From positions 2,108,001 to 2,172,000 of the forward strand of contig NZ_CP117522.1 of assembly GCF_031679605.1 (NCBI RefSeq): a DNA stretch of 64,000 bases, in the 5' to 3' direction. Below the pieces are notes generated by a model that was not told the DNA's origin, ran no database searches, and worked only from the letters and a program-made list of their open reading frames with translations. Position numbers and translations under genes: made by a program. This document shows, in pieces, positions 1 through 8,786 of the stretch (position 1 is the first letter of the stretch; each line of letters starts with the position of its first letter). The DNA comes from Streptomyces luomodiensis (GTDB lineage Bacteria; Actinomycetota; Actinomycetes; Streptomycetales; Streptomycetaceae).

Positions 1-225
1 ACCGTACAAATCTGGCGCCAGGGCCTCAAGGAGGTTCCCGACGTGAAGGTCGACATCTTCGAGGAGCAGATTCCCCGGGGGCGCAAGGGGACCGACAACC
101 CCAAACGTGACCGTCGCGCGTTCGACACCTACCCCACCCGTGCAGACTTCATCGAGTTCTCCGCGGGGTGGAAGCCGGTCATTGAAATTCACAGGCCGAT
201 TGTTGACGACACCCCGACCATCTGA
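1..225 (+). CDS. C-terminal end of an unidentified protein (5' end outside window)
   Basis: An open frame enters from the left edge and ends at a TGA; 74 codons are visible. The first Met codon (position 43) is probably internal, because the same frame is open and codon-biased back to base 1. The visible part is hydrophilic and rich in Arg, Lys and Asp, with no membrane segment and no motif I recognise. No function is assigned. Confidence 0.5.
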   Translation, partial: TVQIWRQGLKEVPDVKVDIFEEQIPRGRKGTDNPKRDRRAFDTYPTRADFIEFSAGWKPVIEIHRPIVDDTPTI

Positions 226-786
226 GGCGGCGTTACTGATTTCGGCTCGTTAGGGTGATGTGGGGGTGTCCAGGGGCAGGCCAGTCGCACCTGGGTGACA
301 TACTTTCCGGCACCGACAGGAAGCCGCCTGGCCCTATACCCTCAGCGGGCGGACGCCAGCAAGGCGCCCGCCCGTCCGCATTCCTGTCAGGGGAAGCAGC
401 CGGGCGGGCTCCGTGCATCACACGCTACCGGCCTCCGCAGGCCACCGTCCGTACTTGATCGCCTCCACCCCAGGACACCCGCGAAACGTCACCCGATCGA
501 GGGGGCGGCGCCACTTCATACCGTTCCTCTCCAGCACCGCCCCGACCCATCACCCACACGGCCCAAAAGTGGGGCCAGGCGAAACCGTTCCAGTGGGGCC
601 AACACACGCCGTCGAAAACGTGAAGCGGGCCAGGGCGTCGGCCCCTCGCCAGCAGGCGTGGTTCGCCGAGCGGTGGGCCCGAGCAGTGCGCTCCCCGGCC
701 CGCCTTGATCCCGGGCTCGCCCTTCGTGCCCTTCTTCGCGCTGCGAAACAGCTCGTACGCCGTCCGGGCCGTCACGTCCTCCTCAT
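226..786. other. No supported gene
   Basis: Several overlapping open frames exist on both strands, as expected at this GC content. None has a ribosome-binding site, a recognisable domain and consistent codon bias together. A minus-strand frame near 425-775 starts plausibly but becomes Gly/Pro/Trp-rich low-complexity sequence. I treat the stretch as gene debris upstream of the ATPase remnant. Confidence 0.4.
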
Positions 787-1331
787 CTAGATCGACCTCG
801 CGCAGAGCTGCTGCGGACCCACCAGGTTGCTGGTGCCGCTCAGGCGCTGCTGTTCGGCACGGAGCAGCGCCACCAGGATCCGTGCCTCGCGGCGGGCCAG
901 CTCATCCAGCGGATGCCGCCAGGCCGACAGGTAAATGAGTTTGCACGGGTCCGAGTCCAAAGACCTACCCGTGCGTCGCATTGACCTTCGTAGCGACGCT
1001 GCCGAGCCTGCGGCTCAGCGTGACGCCCCAGTTCTGAGCGACCTTTCCGAGCCGTTGGTGGCCGACCGCGTGCAGCTGGTGTCCATGGCGCCCTTCCTCG
1101 GTGAGGCTGTCGCCCAGCTTGTACGCCACCTCGATGGTGCGGTTGGAGCCTTCGGGCGCGAGCGTGGCGGATCCGTACCTCGGCAGGAGCGGGAAGCAGG
1201 AACCGGAATGAGCGAGGTGGAACGCATCCGTGAGGGTCGTCTTTCCGGCGCCGTTGGCACCGATCAGCACGCCGAAACGGCCGGGCAAGTGGCTAACCAT
1301 CTCCCCCTCCGTACTCTCCCGGAACCCGCTC
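787..1331 (-). pseudogene. Remnant of an AAA-type ATPase, 5' end removed by an insertion sequence
   Basis: The minus strand encodes a Walker A motif (LIGANGAGKTTLTDAF) followed by residues typical of OLD/SMC-like AAA ATPases that act in DNA repair or phage-conflict systems. A frame change near 965-981 leads into a second segment (LIYLSAWRHPLDELARREAR) that reads as a continuation of the same family. The coding frame is open upstream of the ATG at 1300, right up to the end of the insertion sequence at 1332, so the gene probably lost its N-terminus to that insertion. With a frameshift and both ends missing it cannot make a working ATPase. The exact family is inferred. Confidence 0.55.
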
Positions 1332-2513
1332 TGTCCTTGCCGGAAACTTCATCCGTGCAGGTCAAGCAGCATGCCGGTACTTGTGGAAGATGCCGCCGAG
1401 GCGATCGCGTCGACGTATGTCGAGGCGGGTTAACGTGTTGGGATCGTCGATCGGTGGGGGCAAGGGGTGCAGAGGTCTGGCGTTCGCGATGCCCTGGTGT
1501 GGTCGGTGTCCGTTGTAGAACTGCTCGAACTCGCGCAGGGTGTGGAGGAGGTGCCGCTGGTTCCAGATCAACGTCCGGTCCAGGAGCTCGCGGCGACAGG
1601 TCTGTATCCACCTTTCAGCGATCGAGTTCATCCTTGGCATCTGGATGCCGCTGAGCACGACGTCGATCCCCGCGTCCTTGAGGACGGCATCGAACAGGTC
1701 GGGGAACTTCCCGTCCCGGCCGGATCATGAACCGTGCCCGGCAGCCGAGGTCTTCGAGGTCCATGACGAGGTTCTTCGCCGCTTGCGCTACCCAGGAGGC
1801 GATCGGATGCGTCGTGGCGCCCAGGACGCGGATCCGGCGACTGCCGTGTTCGATCATCACGAGCACGTATATCCGTACCCCCGACAGGGTGACTGTTTCC
1901 ATGAAGTCGCAGGCCAGAAGCGCCTCAGCCTGGGAACGCAGAAAACTGGCCCAGGTACTGGAGTTCCGCTCGGGCGCAGGATCGATGCCGGCCTCCTTCA
2001 GGATTTCCCAGACGGTGGACGCGCCCACCCTCACCCCCAGCACGAGCAACTCGCCGTGCAGGCGCCTGTACCCCCAGCTCGGGTTCTCCTTCGCCAGCCG
2101 CAGCACCAGGATGCGGATCGAGCGCACGGTGCGCGGTCGTCCCGGGCGTTTGGGCCGGCAAGAGACGGCATGGCGGCGTGCGACGAGGTCGCGGTGCCAA
2201 CGCAGTACCGTGTCGGGGCGTACGAGCAGCCGTAACTGTCGCAGGACGTGCGGTGGCAGACGGTGCAACAGCGCCGCCAGGAACGCCCGATCGCTCGGCG
2301 TGAACCGGATCTTGTCTTTGCCAAGTTGTCGTTCCAGCACGGTGATCTGGTGGCGCAGAGCGAGGATCTCCGCGTCCTTGTCCCGATCGGCCATCGGCAG
2401 CAGACGCGCTGACGGCAACTGCGCGAGAGCGCGAGCTCGAGCGACCGCGGCCAGATTTCGGGAAACCCGAAGGACCGCCCCCACCAGGGCGGATGAGGTT
2501 TCCCGGCAAGGGC
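1332..2513 (-). mobile_element. Insertion sequence, copy A of a three-copy rve-type family (decayed)
   Basis: It ends in imperfect inverted repeats close to TGCCCTTGCCGGAAA, shared with copies at 6352-7609 and 22698-23950. At about 1182 bp it is some 70 bp shorter than the intact copy. The missing segment covers the transposase start region. No target duplication is visible. This copy separates the ATPase remnant on its left from IS3 debris and the caspase gene on its right. Confidence 0.8.
1362..2450 (-). pseudogene. rve-domain (IS3/IS481-like) transposase, frameshifted
   Basis: By comparison with the intact 365-residue copy at 22823, this frame keeps the N-terminal helical region and the first catalytic Asp (ACDFMETV). 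It shifts frame at the second Asp motif near 1715, where the expected RDRDGKF is garbled. The third segment with the catalytic Glu (AERWIQTCRREL) resumes in another frame and runs to the usual C-terminus. The start codon region is also deleted. The gene is inactive. Confidence 0.8.
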
Positions 2514-2709
2514 AACCACCAGCACGGACAAGGGCCAGTCTTCGACGGTCCAACTCAGTTCTCGTCATCCCGGGAGCCGAACTGCTGACGACCGATTTCC
2601 GGGCTGGCTCCGCCCATGGCCCGGTCCTTGACCTGCAGCTTCAGCGTCAGCTTGTGCCCGCGGACCGAGGAGTGCGATCCGCCCACTCCCACGGTCGCCA
2701 CCCCGAACC

Positions 2710-2784
2710 ATCGAGGACCACCGCGGCGCCTTCGGCGTCAAGCGGCTCTGCGAAGTCCTGGAGGTCGCCCGCTCCTGTCCAGCC
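2710..2784 (+). pseudogene. Short fragment of an IS3-family OrfB transposase N-terminus
   Basis: Frame 1 reads IEDHRGAFGVKRLCEVLEVA, which matches the opening of IS3-family OrfB proteins. The frame degrades on both sides. The fragment abuts the end of the caspase gene, whose last codons look truncated. The rest of 2514-2797 holds no other recognisable gene. Confidence 0.5.
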
Positions 2785-2797
2785 GCGAGACGCCCCC

Positions 2798-5740
2798 TCA
2801 CTCGCTCCAGCGATCTGAAAACGACCGCGCGTTCAGGGTGTCGAGGTGGTCGCGTCCCAGGACGCGTGCCCGGTCGGCGGCGACCTCGGCCAGCAACCGT
2901 GCCGCCTCCGCATGCTCCCCCGCCTTGCCAAGGTTGATAGCGCCGACGGCGCGGGCGTTCAGGGTGTCGCGGTGGTCAGGCCCGAGGACACGCGCCGAGT
3001 CGGAGGCCAGCTCGGCGTACAGACGTGCCGACTCCGCATGTTCCCCCGCCTCTCCGACTTCCCAGGCGTGGTGATGGCGGGTGAGCAGGGTGCTGTAGTG
3101 ATCAGGTCCCAGGACGCGTGCTCGGTCGGCGGCCAGCTCGGCGTGCAGACGTGCCGCCTCGGCGTGTTCTCCTGTCCCACCGACATTGCTGGCGTGGTCC
3201 CCGCGCGCGTTCAGGGTGTCGGGGTGGTCGGGTCCCAGAACGCGTGCCCGGTCGGCGGCGACCTCGGCCAGCAACCGTGCCGCCTCCGCATGCTCCCCCG
3301 CCTTGCCAAGGTTGATAGCGCCGACGGCGCGGGCGTTCAGGGTGTCGCGGTGGTCAGGCCCGAGGACACGCGCCGAGTCGGAGGCCAGCTCGGCGTACAG
3401 ACGTGCCGACTCCGCATGTTCCCCCGCCTCTCCGACTTCCCAGGCGTGGTGATGGCGGGTGAGCAGGGTGCTGTAGTGATCAGGTCCCAGGACGCGTGCT
3501 CGGTCGGCGGCCAGCTCGGCGTGCAGACGTGCCGCCTCGGCGTGTTCTCCTGTCCCACCGACATTGCTGGCGTGGTCCCCGCGCGCGTTCAGGGTGTCGG
3601 GGTGGTCGGGTCCCAGAACGCGTGCCCGGTCGGCGGCGACCTCGGCCAGCAACCGTGCCGCCTCCGCATGCTCCCCCGCCTTGCCGAGGTTGATAGCGCC
3701 GACGGCGCGGGCGTTCAGGGTGTCGCGGTGGTCGGGTCCCAGGACACGCGCCCGGTCAGTGGCTAGTGGCCAGACAGTGAGCTTTCTGGTCGCGCTGGCG
3801 AGGAACGCACCGTCCGGGCTGAAGGCGAGGGAACTGACGGCGCTGTTGGTGCCGGTGGTGAGGACCGCGATGCTCCTGCTGCTGACCGTGTTCCAAAGGG
3901 TGACGGTGCCATCGAGGAAACCGCCCGCTAGGACCCCGTTGTGCCCGAACGCGACGCAGGTCACGCCGGCGCTGGGTCCGGTGATGGTCGCGGACGTCTT
4001 GCGAGCTGCGATGTCCCAAAGTGTGATCCGCCCATCGCTGCGGAGGCTCGCCAGCGTCTTCCCATCGGAGCTGAAGGCCAGGGGTTGCCCTGCGGGGGAG
4101 TTTGTTTCGGTCAGGGTGGCTATCTCTGCTCCGGACGACGTGTCCCATAGCTGAAGCAGGCCGTCGTTCACCGTGTTGTTCGGGTTGCCGTTCCCACTGG
4201 CGCTGGCCAGAACCTGCCCGCAGGGGCTGAACGCCACCTGCGCGACCCAGTGTGCGTCGCCGGTGGCCAGGGTGGCCATGCTGGTGCGGGTGGCCACGTC
4301 CCACAGCCTGATGGCTGGCGCGTCATAGGTTCCCGCCAGCATTGCGTCGGTTGGGGAGAAGCACACGGAAGCGACCGACCCGTTCCACTGGGTCCCGTCG
4401 AGGTAGGGCAGGACGGTCTCTGAGCCATCCGCCACATCCCAGAGACTGATGGTCCCGTCACCGTTGCCAACGGCCAGGTCGGTTCCGTCCGGGCTGAACG
4501 CCACGGACAGGGCGGCGGAAAAGCGAGGGTTGAACGCGAGGACCTCAGCGAGGGGTTTTGCCCACGGGTTGACAACCTGGTGGGACAAGGACCTGACACA
4601 CTTCTGGGTGGCCAGCTCCCATAGTCTGACCGTGCCATCCTCGCTGGCGCTGGCCAGCAGCGTGCCGGATGGATTGAAGGCCACCGAGTGCAGAGGAGCG
4701 TCACGGCTATCGAAGAGGGTCGCCGGGGCCCCCGGAACGCAGAGACGGCTCGAACGCCGCTCGTGGCCGGGCTGCTTAGGGGTTCGGGTGGTCGTCGGGT
4801 CCGGGCTCGGCGGCCTTTGGGCGTCGACCGTCGCCTGCCACGTGACGGTCAGGTCGGTGCCGCCGCTGTCCCAGGAGTCCGGGCCAGGGGCCTGTTGGGA
4901 CGAGGTCTCCGGTTCGTCCGCCGGTTCCGGTCCGAACGGGACGGCGCGATTGCGGAGGTGGAGATGGTGAGTGACAGCGTTCTGTGCGAACTGCTGTGGT
5001 TCTGGGCTGCCGCGTCGGCGCATGCGGTTATGGACTCTTCGCCATGTCGTCTCCAGGCTTACGGTGACGTCCGCCCCAGGGATTCCGGTTTCCAGGATGT
5101 CGATCAGCTCGCCCGTGAATTCCGGAAAGCGCGCACCCTGCAGGACGAACGATCGTCTCGTCGGCGGGGCGGAGGTCAGGACGCAGTCCCCGTAGCGGTC
5201 CTCGGTCCCCTCCTGATCGTCCCCCTCACCGCTGGAGTCCTCGGGTTCTTCCAGGGCACGGGCCAATTCCGTGCGGGTGGGGGCAGCATCGCTGGACATG
5301 CCGCCAGCTATGCCGCTGTAGCAGCAGTCCAGCACCGTGACGCGGTGTTTAGCCCGATAGCCGCTCTGCCGGATCACGTCGCGTAACTGAAGGTAGGGCA
5401 GGGTGCCGATCTGTGGGTAGTCGGCGTCAGCGGCTGTCAGTGCCAGGTACAGCCGCTCGCTGCGGTCCCGGAGTCCGTGTCCGGCGAAGTACACCACCAA
5501 TGTGTCCTCGGCGCCCAGCGCGGCATCCCTGACCGCTCCCAGCACCTGTTCGACCGGGGCCGTGGAGCCGATCACCGTGACGTGCTCCTCGGCCAGGCCC
5601 CAAACCGACGGATCGCGCAGCAAGCCAGCCAGGTGACGTGCTCCGGCTGCCGCCGCCGGCATCGCCGGCAGGTCAGCGTGTGCATAGTCATCGATCCCGA
5701 TCAGCACCGCCCGACTCTTGCGCGGATCAGGAATCGTCAC
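2798..5740 (-). CDS. Caspase-like peptidase fused to a WD40 propeller and TPR repeats
   Basis: About 980 residues. Residues 1-250 form a peptidase C14 (caspase-like) domain with the catalytic pair visible: His in YFAGHGL near 88 and Cys in VLDCCYSG near 139-140. A Pro/Ser-rich linker follows. About seven WD-type blades occupy 345-655 (AFSPDG...LWD signatures). The rest is 42-residue tetratricopeptide-like units of the ARVLGPDH...DTLNAR type. Such proteins are known from multicellular bacteria as suicide or conflict effectors: propeller and TPR sense a partner, caspase executes. I chose GTG at 5740 rather than ATG at 5794 because a purine-rich site precedes it, it gives the usual start just before PDPRKSRAVLIGI, and it reduces the overlap with the upstream gene to 14 bases. 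The C-terminus stops abruptly mid-repeat next to IS debris, so the protein may be shortened. Confidence 0.85.
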   Translation of the reverse strand: MTIPDPRKSRAVLIGIDDYAHADLPAMPAAAAGARHLAGLLRDPSVWGLAEEHVTVIGSTAPVEQVLGAVRDAALGAEDTLVVYFAGHGLRDRSERLYLALTAADADYPQIGTLPYLQLRDVIRQSGYRAKHRVTVLDCCYSGIAGGMSSDAAPTRTELARALEEPEDSSGEGDDQEGTEDRYGDCVLTSAPPTRRSFVLQGARFPEFTGELIDILETGIPGADVTVSLETTWRRVHNRMRRRGSPEPQQFAQNAVTHHLHLRNRAVPFGPEPADEPETSSQQAPGPDSWDSGGTDLTVTWQATVDAQRPPSPDPTTTRTPKQPGHERRSSRLCVPGAPATLFDSRDAPLHSVAFNPSGTLLASASEDGTVRLWELATQKCVRSLSHQVVNPWAKPLAEVLAFNPRFSAALSVAFSPDGTDLAVGNGDGTISLWDVADGSETVLPYLDGTQWNGSVASVCFSPTDAMLAGTYDAPAIRLWDVATRTSMATLATGDAHWVAQVAFSPCGQVLASASGNGNPNNTVNDGLLQLWDTSSGAEIATLTETNSPAGQPLAFSSDGKTLASLRSDGRITLWDIAARKTSATITGPSAGVTCVAFGHNGVLAGGFLDGTVTLWNTVSSRSIAVLTTGTNSAVSSLAFSPDGAFLASATRKLTVWPLATDRARVLGPDHRDTLNARAVGAINLGKAGEHAEAARLLAEVAADRARVLGPDHPDTLNARGDHASNVGGTGEHAEAARLHAELAADRARVLGPDHYSTLLTRHHHAWEVGEAGEHAESARLYAELASDSARVLGPDHRDTLNARAVGAINLGKAGEHAEAARLLAEVAADRARVLGPDHPDTLNARGDHASNVGGTGEHAEAARLHAELAADRARVLGPDHYSTLLTRHHHAWEVGEAGEHAESARLYAELASDSARVLGPDHRDTLNARAVGAINLGKAGEHAEAARLLAEVAADRARVLGRDHLDTLNARSFSDRWSE
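2841..3700. repeat. 378-bp in-frame tandem duplication within the TPR region
   Basis: A block of 378 bp (126 residues, three 42-residue units) recurs at an exact 378-bp offset with near-perfect identity, followed by part of a third copy. The unit pattern is ABC-ABC-A plus a partial unit. The near-zero divergence between blocks points to recent unequal recombination or active homogenisation, and copy number may vary between strains. Confidence 0.9.
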
Positions 5741-5927
5741 CGTCCCCCGCCCCTGCTTCGCCGTCGGTATCTCCCTCACCGTCTCCGAGGACACGGTCGA
5801 TCGTCAGGTGGGGTCCCACGCTGCGGTCCTGGGTCAGCCAGTCCGCGAAACGACCGGTCAGCTCCGTGACCTCGTCACCGGAGTCCGACACGGACGACCC
5901 GCCACCACCTATCCGCACGCGCACCAT
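5727..5927 (-). CDS. Small acidic-tailed protein, probable effector-associated constant component (EACC1-like)
   Basis: About 66 residues: an N-terminal strand MVRVRIGGGG, a helix-forming middle (DEVTELTGRFADWLTQD) and a Gly/Asp-rich tail. Size, the ELxxxxxWLxxD pattern and the position immediately before a caspase-WD40-TPR effector match the EACC1 components described for actinobacterial conflict systems. They are thought to act as a constant accessory to variable effectors. The chosen ATG at 5927 has GGGG upstream; an in-frame ATG at 5969 is possible. Its stop overlaps the effector start by 14 bases, implying co-translation. The family call rests on pattern and context only. Confidence 0.55.
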   Translation of the reverse strand: MVRVRIGGGGSSVSDSGDEVTELTGRFADWLTQDRSVGPHLTIDRVLGDGEGDTDGEAGAGDGDDS

Positions 5928-6112
5928 ATCGCCCCAGTTTCCCCGGAAGGCGATCTCCCCGTTACGCAACCCGCACCACTCCCGTCATCCGAACAGGACC
6001 GGACTCGCCCCCGTTCATCCACGGCAGCGATGCTAACCAGATTCAGCACCAACTGTTACAGAGCGCGCTGAGGGGCTTACGCAGCTTCTGAGGTTTTCGT
6101 TTCGGGGTGACG

Positions 6113-6351
6113 TCATGGCAGCGTCCAGGTAAGGCCGGTCTGGGCGATGAAGCCGTCGAGGAGGCCGGGCCGGTGCTGCATCTTCTTCAGCCGGGTGCGG
6201 GTGAAAGCCGCGAGGGCGTCGACGGTGCAGGCCGCAAGGTTGCCCAGTTCGTTCTTCAAGTTCGCCACACACCTCCAGCCGGGTTCAGGTCCGGCGCGTA
6301 GGTCGGCAGGCGGAAGACGGTCAGCCACTGCTCCCGGGCGGCCAGTAACTC
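6113..6351 (-). pseudogene. C-terminal fragment of an IS630-type transposase
   Basis: The minus strand reads a C-terminal block typical of IS630 DDE transposases (LPTYAPDLNPAGGVW, then ANLKNELGNLAACTVDALAA), with a one-base frameshift between the two parts. The upstream side is cut off by the next insertion sequence at 6352. It is inactive debris. Confidence 0.65.
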
Positions 6352-7609
6352 TGTGCTTGCCGAAAATGTCGTCCGCCCTGGTAGGAGGGGGTGTGCGCGG
6401 TGCGCCGGAGATCGACCGGCGAAGTCGCCAAAGCAGGCGCTCTCGCGAGGCTGGCGCTCACCGCGGCAAGATGATCGACCGTGCTGCTGCGACTGGCTTA
6501 CCTAGGCGTGACGAACGCGTTCGCGATGCTTCGCCTGCTGCCGATGACCGACCGGGACAAGGACGCCGAGATCCTCGCCTTGCGCCACCAGATCACCGTG
6601 CTGGAACGCCAACTCGGCAAGGACAAGATCCGGTTCACGCCCAACGATCGAGCGTACCTGTCGGCGCTGCTGCACCGGCTGCCACTGCACGTCCTACGGC
6701 AGTTACGGCTGCTCGTGCGCCCCGACACGGTGCTGCGTTGGCACCGTACCCTCATCGCGCGCCGCCATGCCGCCTCCTGCCGGCCCAAACGCCCAGGACG
6801 ACCGCACACCGTGCGCTCGATCCGCGTCCTGGTACTGCGCCTGGCGAAGGAGAACCCCAGCTGGGGATACCCGACGCCTGCACGGCGAGCTGCTCGTGCT
6901 GGGGGTGAAAGTGGGCGCGTCCACCGTCTGGGAAATCTTGAAAGAGGCCGGCATCGACCCAGCACCCGAGCGGAACCCCAGTACCTGGGCCACCTTCCTT
7001 CGCAGCCAGGCTGATGCCCTGCTGGCCTGCGACTTCATGGAAACAGTCACCCTGTCGGGGATGCGGATGTACGTGCTCGTGGTGATCGAACACGGCAGTC
7101 GCCGGATCCGCGTCCTAGGCGCCACCACGCATCCCACCGCCTCCTGGGTGGCGCAAGCGGCAAAAACCTCGTCATGGACCTCGAAGACCTTGGCTACCGG
7201 GCACGGTTCATGATCCGGGACCGGGACGGGAAGTTCCCCGAACTCTTCGATGCCGTCCTCAAGGACGCGGGGATCAAAGTCGTCCTCAGCGGCATCCAGA
7301 TGCCAAGGATGAACTCGATCGCTGAAAGGTGGATACAGACCTGTCGCCGCGAGCTCCTGGACCGGACCTTGATCTGGAACCAGCGACACCTCCTCCACAC
7401 CCTGCGCGAGTTCGAGCAGTTCTACAACAGACACCGACCACACCAGGGCATCGCCAACGCCAGACCGCTGCACCCCTTGCCCCCGCCGATCGATGACCCG
7501 GACACGTTAGCCCGCCTCAACATACGTCGACGCGATCGCCTCGGCGGCATCCTCCACGAGTACCGGCATGCGGCGTGACCTGCACGGATGAGGTTTCCGG
7601 CAAGGGCAG
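6352..7609 (+). mobile_element. Insertion sequence, copy B of the rve-type family
   Basis: Right terminal repeat GGTTTCCGGCAAGGGCA is well conserved. The left end (TGTGCTTGCCGAAAATG) is degenerate. Length (about 1258 bp) matches the intact copy C. It is inserted between an IS630 remnant and an IS21 istA remnant, so it landed in DNA that was already IS-rich or caused the truncations. Confidence 0.8.
6481..7578 (+). pseudogene. rve-domain transposase with two frameshifts
   Basis: Aligned with the intact copy at 22823, this gene has an extra base near 6870, which scrambles the sequence after LRLAKENPSWGY, and a missing base near 7165, after ASWVAQAAK. The DDE residues are therefore split over three frames: Asp in ACDFMETV, Asp in FMIRDRDGKF, Glu in AERWIQT. 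It is probably not functional, although the pieces are otherwise well conserved, which suggests recent inactivation. Confidence 0.85.
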
Positions 7610-8267
7610 AGTCCCAGCGCCCGTGCGACGGCGGCCTTGAGGTTGTCGTAGCGGACCTTGCTCCGCGGGACGCCGCCCAGCGTCCGCACAGCGCGTGGAC
7701 GTGGCCTTCGAAGAAGGCTTCCTGGCCGCAAGAGGCGAACACTCGGTGGACGGCCTTGTCCGAATACGACAGGCGGAAGGAGAACAAATAGCAGGTCACC
7801 AGCTCGCCGGCGAGACGGATCGTCACGTCGCCGAAGTCGACTTCCGCCTCGTGCCCAGGCTGGTAGGTCTGCGGGACGAACGCCTCCAGCGGGGCCTTGC
7901 CGGACTCGACCAGGATCTCCGGCTTCCGGGCGGCAACGTAGTAGCGGACCATCCCGTAGGAGACGTCCGCCCCGTGCTCGTCGACCAGGCGGTGAAAGAT
8001 GCGGGTGACGCTGTGCCGCTGCTGGCGCGGCGCATCCAGATCCCCGCGGAGGATGCCGTCACTCACCGGCTTGTACGGGTCCAGAGCGGTCGCCCGGGGC
8101 GGCAGCTTCTTCCGAGGCTCCGGCCAGGCCGAATCCAGTGCCTTGCGAACCGTACGCCACGTCACACCGTGCTTGCGCTCGAGCTCCCGCATCGACATGC
8201 CACCGCGATGGTCACGCCGGATCGCCTCGTACAGCTCGACCCTCGACATCTGCGGCATGACCAGCAC
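7610..8267 (-). pseudogene. IS21-type IstA transposase, 3' truncated and frameshifted
   Basis: The N-terminus carries a helix-turn-helix (SMRELERKHGVTWRTVRKAL) and the start of the catalytic domain (HEAEVDFGDVTIRLAGE). A frame change near 7690 moves LGGVPRSKVRYDNLKAAVA into another frame, and the gene ends at the terminal repeat of copy B. A matching istB fragment lies far away near 29.1-29.4 kb, so an IS21 element has been dispersed or two were present. Confidence 0.75.
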
Positions 8268-8312
8268 CTTTCACCAGGAGCACCCCGATGCTGCCCTGGC
8301 AACAGACCCAGT

Positions 8313-8712
8313 GAGCTTTTTCCAACCTCAGGTTGAGGCGTGACGAGGGGCGGGGATGGTCTTCACGATGGCAGTGACTCGGTTGGTGCTACAACGGAGT
8401 TTCCGCGGGAGGCGCCAGCCCTTCAGGGCGGCCATGGCTTGCTCGCCGAGGCAACGGATTCCGGCGTGGGTGCTGTTGTGCCGACGTTGCCGCAGCTTGA
8501 GAGGCCAGCCGCGGACGGGCGCCCGGGTGGTGCCGCCGGCGCCTCGATACGCCTTGTCCGCCCAGCACTTCACCTCCGCGTCGCCGGGGGGGGCGTAGTC
8601 ACTGGCAGCACCCATGTCGTGGCGAGCGCCCGGAATGGTGGGTGAGGCCGCCAGCAGACGACCTGCCGCGTCGGCGATGACCTGCCACGCCGAGCCGGGC
8701 TCGTCGGACATG
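8313..8712 (-). pseudogene. C-terminal half of an IS5-like DDE transposase
   Basis: The sequence aligns with the C-terminal half of the transposase at 10752-11515: QVIADAAGRLLAASP, CWADKAYRG and the EQAMAALKGWRL block that ends these proteins. The N-terminal half is absent. An outer terminal repeat (GAGCTTTTTCCAACCTCAG) lies at 8313. It is in inverted orientation to the 10.7-11.5 kb copy. Confidence 0.7.
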
Positions 8713-8786
8713 GTGGCGGCGCCGACCCGGCTGTGAGCTACCGCGGAGCTGCGCACCGACCGGTGACCGGTCGGTGCGGACCCGGT

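Noticed and set aside
425..775. 116-codon minus-strand frame
   Set aside because: Begins plausibly but becomes low-complexity; no homology pattern or ribosome site.
2846..3766. Plus-strand 306-codon repetitive frame
   Set aside because: Shadow of the tandemly duplicated TPR coding sequence on the other strand.
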